Positions 1-8,539 of a DNA stretch of 64,000 bases are shown here, one piece after another. The notes below the pieces were generated by a model. That model saw only the letters and a program-made list of their open reading frames with translations. It ran no database searches and was not told where the DNA came from. The position numbers and the translations under genes are program-made. Position 1 is the first letter of the stretch. Every line of letters starts with the position of its first letter. Location: assembly GCA_965223835.1 (NCBI GenBank), contig CBDCXQ010000001.1, forward strand, positions 1,364,001-1,428,000. The letters are read 5' to 3'. The stretch is from CAVYXZ01 sp965223835. GTDB lineage: Bacteria > Chloroflexota > Anaerolineae > Aggregatilineales > Phototrophicaceae.

Positions 1-1
1 T

Positions 2-2332
2 GACGATCAGGTCTGGCAGCTTGCGCCGGGCGGGGACTCATCACCGGCACTGGCACTCCAGACAAATTATGGTGGCCGCGTCGGGTTAGTCACACTCCTG
101 CCCATGTGGACCCAGGCCAATCGGGTCATTTATGAAACGCAGGCTTACACACGACCACCAATAATCATCGGGTTTGCACCGGGTTTCTTGCGTTTACGCG
201 CTACACTCCTGCCGGATGTTGAGCTGCAAGCTGACTATCATGCATTTGACTCCCACACCATTGGTGGACAATTTAGCTTGCATAATAGCGGCGCGGAGCC
301 GGTGAAACTCCGTTTAGATTTGTTTGGACATGTGGGCGCGCAGGGGCGAGAACAGCCGCTGCGGCTTGTTCCCTACGGCGATCATCATGCCTTGCACCTG
401 GGCCAGTTCAGCAATATCAATCCGGTCGTCGTACTGGCTGATGGGCAGGCTCAGCTTGTGGATGGCGAGGCCGTCAGCCCGAAAATTGGTCGCGAGATCA
501 CAGTTGAAGCCGGTAAGAAAGCCGTGCTACGTTGGGTGCATGCTGGCCGTTCAACCATCCCCGAATCGCTTGAACAAGCTCAACACCAGTTACAGGCCGA
601 TTGGCAGCTTCATATGCGGCAGATTCAAGAGGCTGCTCGGGCAATCCCCAGGATCGAAACCGGTGATAACGCGCTCGAGAGTACGCTAGCCAGCGCTTTT
701 CAGACGCTAACCCTGGCGTTTATACGAGCAACCGGCAGCTTGCCACAGGCTTCGTTCGTGAACCAGCGTCATCCGGGCACTGGTTACAGTCCCCAGCGCG
801 ATGGCAGTGATTACCCCCGTGAATGGAGCGGGCAATCCCCGATATTGGCATATCTGACGGGGCTGGGCATAGCCAACATCAACCCCCAACTGGCGCAAGG
901 GCTGATCTTGAATTACCTGGCGGTGCAGCAGGCTGATGGTTGGATTGATGGTCAACCGGGACTTGGAGGACAACGGCAGGGTGTGTTGTGTATGCCGATT
1001 CTGGCGCGGCTGGCCTGGGGGATCTTTCAATATACAGAGGATGCGAAATTTATTCAGGCTGTGTTGCCAGGGCTGTATCGTTATTTTGAACGTTGGCTGG
1101 CCTGTGATGTGGATGGCGATGGTCTCCCAGAATGGCAGCACGAAATCCAAACCGGCTACGTTTATTGGCCGACCTTTGGTGGTGTACAGGCCTGGGGGGA
1201 ACATACGCAACCAGCAACTCTGGAAACGCCTGATTTACTGGCCTACCTATTGTCAGAAGCGATTAGCCTCAAAGCGATGGCCTATTTCCTGCATGACCAT
1301 GACCTTGAGCAAAAGCTTCAGCAGCACATTGAACACCTGCAGGCGGCGCTCGAACAACTCTGGAATGGTGAGCGCTATACCTATCGCGACCGGGATACGC
1401 ATCAAACGCAAGCAGGTACAACTTTACTGACTGCCGGGCGTGGTGATGAAGAACATTATTTGGCGACGTCACTTGATCCCCCCAGTCGTCTCAATCTTCT
1501 TATCGAGGGGGGTGTCGATCATACCCCGCGTTTTGCGTTGCGCCTGACCGGGGTCAATGCTGAGGGCCAACCGATTGAAGTCCTGACCGATCAAAACAGT
1601 TTTGTCTGGCAGCATAACCGGGGCTTCTTTACAACTGAGCAGGTATTTACACAGGTTGATCTGTTGTATTGCGATGGATTGAGCCGTGTCTATGACATCG
1701 CTGTCACGACGCCCGCGACTGATCGGTATGACCTGAACGCGCTCTTGCCCCTGTGGTCAATTGCGTTGCCTCCCGAACATGTCGATAAAATGATAGCCGA
1801 TTTGACGAACCCCGATCTATTCTGGCGGCCAAACGGCGTAACCATGTGTTCGGCACTGGATGTCGATTTTGACGCGGCGAACGCTAAAGGGGCGGGTGGC
1901 GTGTGGCCGTTCTGGTTGACGCTGATCGGTGAAGGCCTCATCGAAGCGGGAAGGTATGAATTGGCGACTGAACTGGTGCAACGGTTGCTCACCACTCAGG
2001 TCAAAGTTCTGCATGAGCAGGGTCAATTTCACCAGTTCTACCATAGCGATCAACCTGCCGGTCTGGGTCTGGCGGGTCATCTGAGCGGTATCGTCCCGGT
2101 GTATCTGTTGTTGCGTGTATGGGGTGTGCGCATTATTTCAGGCACCAAAGTCTGGACGGGCGGACCCTATCACTGGCCGCACGCGATTTCTGTTCAACAG
2201 CATGGGGTGACAATTCGGCGTAGCCGTTCTGGAACCCAGGTCACATTTGCCTCCGGGCAACGCGTCCAGTTGCCAGCGGATGCAGCGTGGCAAGAGATTG
2301 TCGATTCAGGTTCAGCGGGTCAATCTTCATGA
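2..2332 (+). CDS. Six-hairpin glycosidase-like protein, 5' end missing
   Basis: The frame is open from the first bases of the window, so the true start lies upstream; 776 residues are visible. The N-terminal part looks like a beta-sandwich. The central and C-terminal parts carry alternating helices with Trp-rich acidic patches (DYPREWSG, DVDGDGLPEW, GGVWPFW) typical of (alpha/alpha)6-barrel glycosidases such as the GH63/GH37 and glycogen-debranching groups. The substrate cannot be read from sequence. It would hydrolyse or rearrange a glycoside; no signal peptide can be judged because the start is missing. Its TGA overlaps the ATG of the next gene, a histidine kinase, suggesting co-transcription. 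Confidence 0.7.
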   Translation, partial: DDQVWQLAPGGDSSPALALQTNYGGRVGLVTLLPMWTQANRVIYETQAYTRPPIIIGFAPGFLRLRATLLPDVELQADYHAFDSHTIGGQFSLHNSGAEPVKLRLDLFGHVGAQGREQPLRLVPYGDHHALHLGQFSNINPVVVLADGQAQLVDGEAVSPKIGREITVEAGKKAVLRWVHAGRSTIPESLEQAQHQLQADWQLHMRQIQEAARAIPRIETGDNALESTLASAFQTLTLAFIRATGSLPQASFVNQRHPGTGYSPQRDGSDYPREWSGQSPILAYLTGLGIANINPQLAQGLILNYLAVQQADGWIDGQPGLGGQRQGVLCMPILARLAWGIFQYTEDAKFIQAVLPGLYRYFERWLACDVDGDGLPEWQHEIQTGYVYWPTFGGVQAWGEHTQPATLETPDLLAYLLSEAISLKAMAYFLHDHDLEQKLQQHIEHLQAALEQLWNGERYTYRDRDTHQTQAGTTLLTAGRGDEEHYLATSLDPPSRLNLLIEGGVDHTPRFALRLTGVNAEGQPIEVLTDQNSFVWQHNRGFFTTEQVFTQVDLLYCDGLSRVYDIAVTTPATDRYDLNALLPLWSIALPPEHVDKMIADLTNPDLFWRPNGVTMCSALDVDFDAANAKGAGGVWPFWLTLIGEGLIEAGRYELATELVQRLLTTQVKVLHEQGQFHQFYHSDQPAGLGLAGHLSGIVPVYLLLRVWGVRIISGTKVWTGGPYHWPHAISVQQHGVTIRRSRSGTQVTFASGQRVQLPADAAWQEIVDSGSAGQSS

Positions 2333-3357
2333 CCAGTGTGCTCCCAACTGATGTCACCAACGCTTTATACGAGTTTGTACTGCGCAGTACGTCCGACGGT
2401 ATCATCATCGCCGATAGTGACCACCATGTGCTTACGGTTAACCCCGCCGCCGCCGCGATGCTGCGATTGACCATTCAAGAATTGATCGGCCAAAATCCGT
2501 CCAATTGCTTCGCTAAATTTCCGGCGCTGGTGAATCTGTTTATACGAGATGGCGAACAACAGCTTGATGTACACTTGCCCAAACGCCGTTTAGCAGTCGG
2601 TATCGCCAGCACGCTTAAGAATGGTGCCCGGGTGGTGCTGTTGCAGGATGTGACTGAACAACGGGATCTTGAATCGCGGCGGGAAGCACTGGTGACCGCC
2701 GTTGCCCACGATTTGCGTAATCCGATTGCGGCGGTCGGGGGGTATGCTGAACTGGTCGAAAAATTTGGCGACCTGAATGAAAATCAGCGGCGTTTTACCC
2801 GGCGTATTCAGCAAACCACGATGAAGATTCATGATGTGGCGGCCCCGCTGGTGGATTTAGCCTGGGTCGAAGCCGGCCTGCCGCTGGCGCATGTGCCGAT
2901 TCATTTGAACCAGACGATTCGCCGGGCCGTGGACAGGCTAAGTTCATTGGCGCACGAGCAGCAGATTACGATCGCCGTCTCGGTACAATCGCCGATGCCA
3001 CCGGTGATGGGTGATGCCGACCGGATGGAGATTGCCATCTACAATATTCTGCACAACGCCATTTGTTATTCACATTCGGAACAGACCGTCGCAATTCATG
3101 CCTGGAGTGATACGCATGAAGCCTATTGTAGTGTGGCGGACCAGGGCATTGGCATTACAGACGACGAACTGGAATTAATCTTTGACCGCCTGTACCGATC
3201 CCGTGACGACCGCGTGCAATCGATACCGGGGGGTGGGCTGGGCCTCACTGTTGCTCGGACCATCATCAAGCGGCATGGTGGTGATCTTTGGGCCTCAAGT
3301 AATCTCGGCGATGGCAGCATCTTTACCCTGGTTTTACCCACCGTGAGCGAGGTTTGA
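2329..3357 (+). CDS. PAS-domain sensor histidine kinase
   Basis: The start is ATG in an ATGA overlap with the preceding gene; an upstream ATG at 2287 would lie inside that gene. The 342-residue protein has an N-terminal PAS domain (about residues 8-75), a HisKA dimerisation region with the H-box VAHDLRNP (phosphorylated His about residue 127), and a HATPase_c domain with N-box NILHNA (about 239), DQGIGI (about 271) and the glycine-rich GGGLGLTVA (about 302). No membrane segment is visible, so it is probably cytoplasmic and senses through PAS. No response regulator gene lies next to it, so it is an orphan kinase in this window. Its stop overlaps the next start (TGATG). Confidence 0.9.
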   Translation: MTSVLPTDVTNALYEFVLRSTSDGIIIADSDHHVLTVNPAAAAMLRLTIQELIGQNPSNCFAKFPALVNLFIRDGEQQLDVHLPKRRLAVGIASTLKNGARVVLLQDVTEQRDLESRREALVTAVAHDLRNPIAAVGGYAELVEKFGDLNENQRRFTRRIQQTTMKIHDVAAPLVDLAWVEAGLPLAHVPIHLNQTIRRAVDRLSSLAHEQQITIAVSVQSPMPPVMGDADRMEIAIYNILHNAICYSHSEQTVAIHAWSDTHEAYCSVADQGIGITDDELELIFDRLYRSRDDRVQSIPGGGLGLTVARTIIKRHGGDLWASSNLGDGSIFTLVLPTVSEV

Positions 3358-4265
3358 TGCGTAAAGTTACGGTTCGGCTGCCCGCATCTATTACCAGCAT
3401 TGGCCCTGGCACTCATGCTCTGGGGCTAGCAATTGGCATTCACACCACCGTTGAGATTAGCGAACGCGCGGATAATCAGTTAATCGTCGATACAGCAGGC
3501 GAAGGGGCCGGTCATTATAGTATTGGTCTACGGCATCCGGTCGTGCTGGCCCTGATGCGGGTTTTCCAACGGCTAGAACGTGCCCCGCTTGGGATTCACG
3601 TGCGGGTTAATAATTTGATTCCGGTTGAGAGTGGTTTGGGAGCAGAAGCCGCTTTCTGGGTGGCGGGCATTATAGGAGCCAATAATTTGCTGGGCTATAG
3701 TTTATCGCGTGAAGAGATTCTGCTGCTGAGTGCGCGGCTCAGCCCACAGCCGGATAACGCGATCAGTACGTTGCTGGGTGGTTTGACGAGTGGCGTTATG
3801 ATTGACGATCAACTGGTTTACCGCGCTTTACCCCTGACTCCGCTACGGTTGATTATTGTGCTCCCCGAAATTGACGACTATACGGCTCGAGCGGTAGATA
3901 CGCCAGCGTTGCCATTGGCGACGGTTGCCCATAACCTCAGTCGGATTCCGCTGCTGCTCGAAGGCTTGCGTACTGGCGACCCGGCGTTAGTCGCCCAGGT
4001 ATTAGACGATCAAATTGATCAACCGCGTTTGCAGGCGCAAATACCCGGATACACGCATGTCTGGGAATTAGCTCGCAGCGCGGGTGCATCTGGCATGACG
4101 ATCTGTGGTGATGGCCCTGCGTTACTGGCGATTGCTCCCGGTAATCACCACGAGATTTTGGATGCAATGATTTTGGCGTTTGCGAACCTGAGCATTCAAG
4201 CCCGCGGTTGGGTGGCCCCGATTGATACGCAGGGGGTGGTCATTAGTGCTATGCAATCCTCGTAA
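3357..4265 (+). CDS. ThrB-like GHMP kinase family protein, divergent
   Basis: The 302-residue protein aligns by eye along its length with homoserine kinase: VRLPASITSIGPGTHALGLA at the N terminus matches the ThrB substrate loop, then IPVESGLGAEAAFWVAG and PQPDNAISTLLGGL. However, the GHMP phosphate-binding motif normally reads GLGSSAA; here both serines are replaced (A96, E97), and the usual GPGFD reads GPGTH. It may be an altered-specificity GHMP enzyme or a non-catalytic relative rather than a true homoserine kinase. A threonine synthase-like gene is 13 kb downstream. The ATG shares its A with the stop of the histidine kinase gene. Confidence 0.7.
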   Translation: MRKVTVRLPASITSIGPGTHALGLAIGIHTTVEISERADNQLIVDTAGEGAGHYSIGLRHPVVLALMRVFQRLERAPLGIHVRVNNLIPVESGLGAEAAFWVAGIIGANNLLGYSLSREEILLLSARLSPQPDNAISTLLGGLTSGVMIDDQLVYRALPLTPLRLIIVLPEIDDYTARAVDTPALPLATVAHNLSRIPLLLEGLRTGDPALVAQVLDDQIDQPRLQAQIPGYTHVWELARSAGASGMTICGDGPALLAIAPGNHHEILDAMILAFANLSIQARGWVAPIDTQGVVISAMQSS

Positions 4266-4439
4266 TATTCCTGGCCCTTCTGCCGGCGCATACGATTTCC
4301 CCGCTTTAGTCACGCAACTGATTCCGTAAATCAATAATTATTGTCGGCGGCGAATAATGCCTGTCGTTGCGACTCTCACGCTAATCTTACGTATTGAGGG
4401 CATAATGGGCGCTGGTGTCTGCAATGAAAGAAGGTTGGC

Positions 4440-6239
4440 ATGTTTCGGTCTCGACGTGGCTCCAAAGTGGATTCGGATGTGGAAATCCCGGAAGGGCCAG
4501 TTCAATGGCGGCGGTTACTGGGCTACCTGGGGCCATATAAAGCCCGGATGGGGTTCGCGGTCATTGGGCTGATTGTGAGCGCGGCGACGAGTCTGGTGTT
4601 CCCCGCTGTGATTGGCACCATCGTGGATTCGGTGCTGGTTGCTGGCGACATTGCGCTTCTCAATCAGATAACGGTATTGTTGCTGATTGTTTTCCTGGTG
4701 AGTTCAATTGCCAGTTTTATCGAACGCTATAATTTGAACTATGTTGGTGAAAAAATCGTCGTCGATGTTCGCCTGCAACTGTACCGGCATTTACAAACGC
4801 TGTCGCTCGATTTTTTTACGCGGCGACGGGTGGGGGAACTGGTCTCTCGCATCTCGAACGATGTCACGGTCATGCGCTCAGTCCTGACCGGCAATGTCAG
4901 CACATTGTTGCAGCAAAGCCTGATTATGACCGGCTCGGTGGTGGTGATGGTCGCCATAAATTGGCGCATGAGCCTGTTTATCCTCGTCATTACGCCGATT
5001 ATTGTTGGGATCGGTGGGGTGTTCGGAATTTATATGCGGCGGACCAGTACACAGATTCAGGATGAACTGGCCGGTGCAACTACAGTCGTGGATGAAGTGT
5101 TGCAAAACATCCGCGAAGTGAAAAGCTATGTTCGCGAACCCTATGAAAATCAGCGCTATACTGGGGCAATTGACCGTGCATTTCGGGCGTCAGTCAGATT
5201 ATTGCGGGTGCGTTCAGTATTTGGCCCTTTGATTGCGTATCTCGGTTTTGGCGGTATCGCACTGGTGTTATGGTTCGGTGGGCGCGAAGTATTGGCGGAA
5301 CGTTTAACCGGTGGCGAATTGATCGGGTTCCTGATCTACAGTATGACGGTTGCCACTAGCATCGGGTCGTTAGTGAATCTATACGCCTCGTTTCAGGAAG
5401 CACTGGGCGCGACCAAACGCGTGTTCCAGATATTAGATGAAACCCCAACTGTTCAGGATGCAGCGGACGCTACCGCGTTTGACCGGGTTGCCGGGCGCAT
5501 CACCTTTTCGAATGCAAGTTTTAGCTACGAGGAGCGGCAGGAGGTTTTGCACGATTTCGACCTGGACATCGCGCCGGGAGAGATTGTTGCGCTGGTGGGT
5601 CCCAGCGGGGCGGGCAAGAGCACGGTCTTTAATTTAATACCTCGTTTTTATGACGTCACGAGCGGTAGTTTGAAAATCGACGGCCAGGATGTGCGCAATG
5701 TGACTCAAGCCAGCCTCCGTCACCAAATCGGCATTGTACCGCAGGAGACGCTGCTTTTCGGCGGCACGATCTATGAAAATATCCGCTACGGTCGGCTCGA
5801 GGCCAATCGGGATGAAATTATCGCGGCGGCGCGGGCAGCCAATGCCCATGAATTTATCATGGAACTGCCGGACCAGTATAATACAGTGGTGGGGGAGCGG
5901 GGTGTGCGGCTGAGCGGCGGTCAGCGCCAGCGCGTTGCGATTGCCCGGGCCATCCTCAAGGATCCACGAATCTTGTTGCTGGATGAGGCGACATCAAGCC
6001 TTGACAGCGAGAGCGAACAGCTAGTGCAAGAAGCCTTAATCCGTCTTATGCAAAATCGAACCACCGTGATTATCGCGCATCGGTTGAGTACCGTTCAAGT
6101 TGCCCATCGCATTGCGGTGCTGGACCATGGACAGTTGATCGAGCTGGGTACACATGACGAGTTATTGCGGCGGGATGGCTTGTATGCCCGCCTGTATACC
6201 ATGCAATTTCAGCAAGATTGGCTGGTGGGCGCAGATTAG
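4440..6239 (+). CDS. ABC exporter, fused permease and ATPase (MsbA/BmrA type)
   Basis: The 599-residue protein is a half-transporter that would act as a dimer in the membrane. Five to six hydrophobic segments fill residues about 35-310, followed by a nucleotide-binding domain with Walker A GPSGAGKS (about 387), signature LSGGQRQR (about 491), Walker B ILLLDEATS (about 512) and the H-loop in IIAHRLSTV. A Shine-Dalgarno-like AGAAGG precedes the ATG. Lipids, peptides and drugs are all possible substrates for this family; nothing here decides. The gene stands 174 bp from the upstream ThrB-like gene and probably has its own transcript. Confidence 0.93.
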   Translation: MFRSRRGSKVDSDVEIPEGPVQWRRLLGYLGPYKARMGFAVIGLIVSAATSLVFPAVIGTIVDSVLVAGDIALLNQITVLLLIVFLVSSIASFIERYNLNYVGEKIVVDVRLQLYRHLQTLSLDFFTRRRVGELVSRISNDVTVMRSVLTGNVSTLLQQSLIMTGSVVVMVAINWRMSLFILVITPIIVGIGGVFGIYMRRTSTQIQDELAGATTVVDEVLQNIREVKSYVREPYENQRYTGAIDRAFRASVRLLRVRSVFGPLIAYLGFGGIALVLWFGGREVLAERLTGGELIGFLIYSMTVATSIGSLVNLYASFQEALGATKRVFQILDETPTVQDAADATAFDRVAGRITFSNASFSYEERQEVLHDFDLDIAPGEIVALVGPSGAGKSTVFNLIPRFYDVTSGSLKIDGQDVRNVTQASLRHQIGIVPQETLLFGGTIYENIRYGRLEANRDEIIAAARAANAHEFIMELPDQYNTVVGERGVRLSGGQRQRVAIARAILKDPRILLLDEATSSLDSESEQLVQEALIRLMQNRTTVIIAHRLSTVQVAHRIAVLDHGQLIELGTHDELLRRDGLYARLYTMQFQQDWLVGAD

Positions 6240-6246
6240 CTACAAT
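6218..6246 (+). promoter_or_regulatory. Sigma70-like promoter for the GNAT gene
   Basis: TTGGCT (6218-6223), a 17-bp spacer and TACAAT (6241-6246), lying in the last codons of the ABC exporter gene. The predicted start of transcription, about 7 bases after the -10 box, falls at or next to the ATG at 6254, so the message may be leaderless. Confidence 0.45.
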
Positions 6247-6253
6247 TGCGCCT

Positions 6254-6790
6254 ATGAAACTGAAAACTGAGCGGCTATTGTTACGCGAATTTGAGCAGAC
6301 CGATATACCGATATTATATCACTTCAATCTGGCCCCTGAAGTGCAACGGTTTGAATCGGATACGCTGGTTACTGAGTATCAGTTCTACCAGATCATGCAA
6401 GGAGTTATTGCGGAGCAGGCGGCGCAACCCCGCTTGAGTTACTATTTTGCTCTCATACAGCGGGAAGATAACCAACTCATTGGTTCGTGCTATGTCACGG
6501 TTCAGCCAGAACAACAGGGTGAGATCGGCTATCTCGTGGGAGTGGACTACTGGGGCCAGGGGTACGCAACCGAAGCGGCCCGGCAGATTATTGAGTTCGG
6601 CTTTGGGAAGCTGCAACTACATCGAATCTACGCCGAAGCGCTAAACGAAAATCGAGCCTCGATACAAGTGCTGGAAAAAGTGGGGATGCGCCGTGAAGGT
6701 GTCTTGCGTGAGAATAAATGGTTCAAAAACCGCTGGTGGGATACCTGTATTTACGCGGTGCTGACCAATGAATGGAAGTATGATGGCTGA
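6254..6790 (+). CDS. GNAT family N-acetyltransferase (RimJ/RimL type)
   Basis: The start MKLKTERLLLREF is the classical opening of the RimJ/RimL-like acetyltransferases; an ATG at 6218 lies within the previous gene and adds residues unlike the family. The 178-residue protein has the acetyl-CoA loop region GVDYWGQGYATEAARQI (about residues 97-113) and the C-terminal ENRASIQVLEKVGMRREG stretch. It should transfer an acetyl group to a small molecule or a protein N terminus. There is no Shine-Dalgarno sequence before the ATG, in keeping with a possible leaderless transcript. Confidence 0.88.
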   Translation: MKLKTERLLLREFEQTDIPILYHFNLAPEVQRFESDTLVTEYQFYQIMQGVIAEQAAQPRLSYYFALIQREDNQLIGSCYVTVQPEQQGEIGYLVGVDYWGQGYATEAARQIIEFGFGKLQLHRIYAEALNENRASIQVLEKVGMRREGVLRENKWFKNRWWDTCIYAVLTNEWKYDG

Positions 6791-7550
6791 TTTATCTGGC
6801 CGAATCGCGCTGGTCACGGGTGCCAGTCGGCGAATCGGTATTGGCGCGGCGGTGTGTCGCACACTGGCTGCACGGGGGGCAGACATATTCTTTACCCACT
6901 GGCAGGCCTATGACCAGACGATGCCCTGGGGTGTGGATCAAGCGGGACCGGACGACTTAAAGGCCGAGATCGAAACACTGGGCGGGCGCTGTGGGCACCT
7001 GGCGGCTGACCTGAGTTTACCCGAAACTTCTTATAAGATACTGGATGCAGCGGAAGCCGAGTTAGGATCGGTATCGATTCTGGTGAATAATGCGACATAT
7101 TCGGTAAACGCCGATTATGAGTCATTGACTGCCGAACTGCTGGATGCGCATTATGCGGTCAATATGCGCGGTACATTTTTGCTCACGACTGAGTTTGTCA
7201 AGCGGTTTCAGGGCACGCATGGTGGTCGCATTATCAATCTTACTTCCGGGCAAAGTGTTGGCCCCATGCCGACGGAACTGCCCTATATCGCGACAAAAGG
7301 CGCTGTTGAGGCGTTTACCACGTCACTGGCGGCTGGGGTTGCCAAACTAGGGATTACGGTTAACGCGGTTGATCCGGGTGCAACCGATACCGGCTGGATG
7401 TCGGCTGATCTCAAAGCGGATTTGCTGGCACAGTCCCAACGCGGACGGGTGGGTCAACCCGAAGATGCAGCCCGATTGATCGCTTTCCTTGCCAGTGACG
7501 AGGCGGAATGGATTACCGGCCAGGTCATTCACTCGCGGGGTGGTCAGTGA
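6780..7550 (+). CDS. Short-chain dehydrogenase/reductase
   Basis: The 256-residue protein has the Rossmann motif VTGASRRIGIGAAVC (about residues 12-26), NNATYS in place of the usual NNAG, and the active-site YIATKGA (Tyr-x3-Lys), all typical of classical SDR enzymes such as 3-oxoacyl-ACP reductases. The C terminus ITGQVIHSRGGQ fits the FabG/glucose dehydrogenase pattern. ATG codons at 6780 and 6783 are equally plausible, with GGAAG just upstream; both overlap the end of the GNAT gene. The gene continues into the next by a GTGA overlap, giving an SDR-epimerase-methyltransferase run. Confidence 0.88.
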   Translation: MMADLSGRIALVTGASRRIGIGAAVCRTLAARGADIFFTHWQAYDQTMPWGVDQAGPDDLKAEIETLGGRCGHLAADLSLPETSYKILDAAEAELGSVSILVNNATYSVNADYESLTAELLDAHYAVNMRGTFLLTTEFVKRFQGTHGGRIINLTSGQSVGPMPTELPYIATKGAVEAFTTSLAAGVAKLGITVNAVDPGATDTGWMSADLKADLLAQSQRGRVGQPEDAARLIAFLASDEAEWITGQVIHSRGGQ

Positions 7551-8539
7551 CTCTTGCGGGAAAGACGGTTTTTGTAACCGGTGCCACCGGCTTTCTGGGT
7601 GGTGCACTGGTTCATCGATTAGTAGGTGCCGGAGCAAGGGTACGGGCGCTGGCGCGTGATCCGCTGCGGGCTGAATATATTCGCGACCTGGAAAATGTTG
7701 ACATCGTGGCGGGTGATATTACGGACGGGGCGCGGCTGCATGAAGTGGTGCCGGGCTGCGCCATTGTGTTTCATGTTGCGGCGGCAACCAGCGGTAATTT
7801 AAAGTACCAAAAAACAATCAATGTGGATGGTACGTATAATGTTGCCACCGCTGCTGCCGCTGCAAGTGTCGAACGCCTGGTTCATGTCAGCAGTGTGGCG
7901 GTGTATGGCTTTTGCTATCGGGGCGACATTACTGAGGAATTGCCACCCGCGCCCCGGCATGATCCCTATAATTTCACCAAAGCAGAAGCTGAATCGGCCC
8001 TGCGACAAATTGGTCGTCAGCATGATCTGCCGTATACGATCATTCGTCCCGGCATGATCTATGGTCCGCGTTCGGGCATGTGGACCGGGCAGTGCTTTCG
8101 GTTGGCCCGGCTGCGGCCCACACCCTGGTTTGGTGATGGTGCCGGTTCTGCCTATCCGATTCATGTCGATGATGTGGTTGAACAGATGCTGGTGCAGGCC
8201 ATGCATCCGGCTGCGATTGGTGAAGCCTTCAATGCAGTCAATGACCCGGCTCCAAGCTGGCGTGGATTTCTGGGTGCGTATTCTCGGTTGGCCGGTCATC
8301 AAGATTGGCTGGCGCTGCCGCCGGTACTGGCACATCGCATTGCACCGGTGATTGAAACCGCGTTGCGCTGGCAGGGTGAACCGAAAGATGTGCCTGATCT
8401 GGCCCGCTACATCCAACAGACAACCAATTACAAAATGGATAAGGCGCGTGAGTTGCTGGGCTGGGAACCACAGGTCGACCTGGAGGCTGGGATTGAATCG
8501 TGTATCCCCTGGCTCCAGGCACAAGGGTTATTGGCATGA
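7547..8539 (+). CDS. NAD-dependent epimerase/dehydratase family protein
   Basis: The extended-SDR protein of 330 residues starts at a GTG that overlaps the preceding stop (GTGA). It has the cofactor motif VTGATGFLGGALVHRL near the N terminus, VHVSSVAVYG (Ser of the catalytic set), and DPYNFTKAEAE (Tyr-x3-Lys, about residue 144). Such enzymes act on nucleotide sugars or on steroid/flavonoid-like small molecules; the VHVDDVVEQM and VNDPAP segments fit sugar-type or 3-beta-HSD-like members. Substrate unknown. Its stop overlaps the ATG of the methyltransferase (ATGA), so all three genes are likely one unit. Confidence 0.87.
   Translation: MTLAGKTVFVTGATGFLGGALVHRLVGAGARVRALARDPLRAEYIRDLENVDIVAGDITDGARLHEVVPGCAIVFHVAAATSGNLKYQKTINVDGTYNVATAAAAASVERLVHVSSVAVYGFCYRGDITEELPPAPRHDPYNFTKAEAESALRQIGRQHDLPYTIIRPGMIYGPRSGMWTGQCFRLARLRPTPWFGDGAGSAYPIHVDDVVEQMLVQAMHPAAIGEAFNAVNDPAPSWRGFLGAYSRLAGHQDWLALPPVLAHRIAPVIETALRWQGEPKDVPDLARYIQQTTNYKMDKARELLGWEPQVDLEAGIESCIPWLQAQGLLA

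Noticed and set aside
4357..4572. Short frame of 71 codons before and over the ABC exporter start
   Set aside because: Low-complexity Gly/Trp-rich translation without family features; overlaps the clear ABC gene in another frame.
7799..8524. Minus-strand frame of 241 codons inside the epimerase gene
   Set aside because: Shadow of the real gene; the translation is Arg/His/Pro/Gln-rich with no motif, while the + frame has full SDR motifs.
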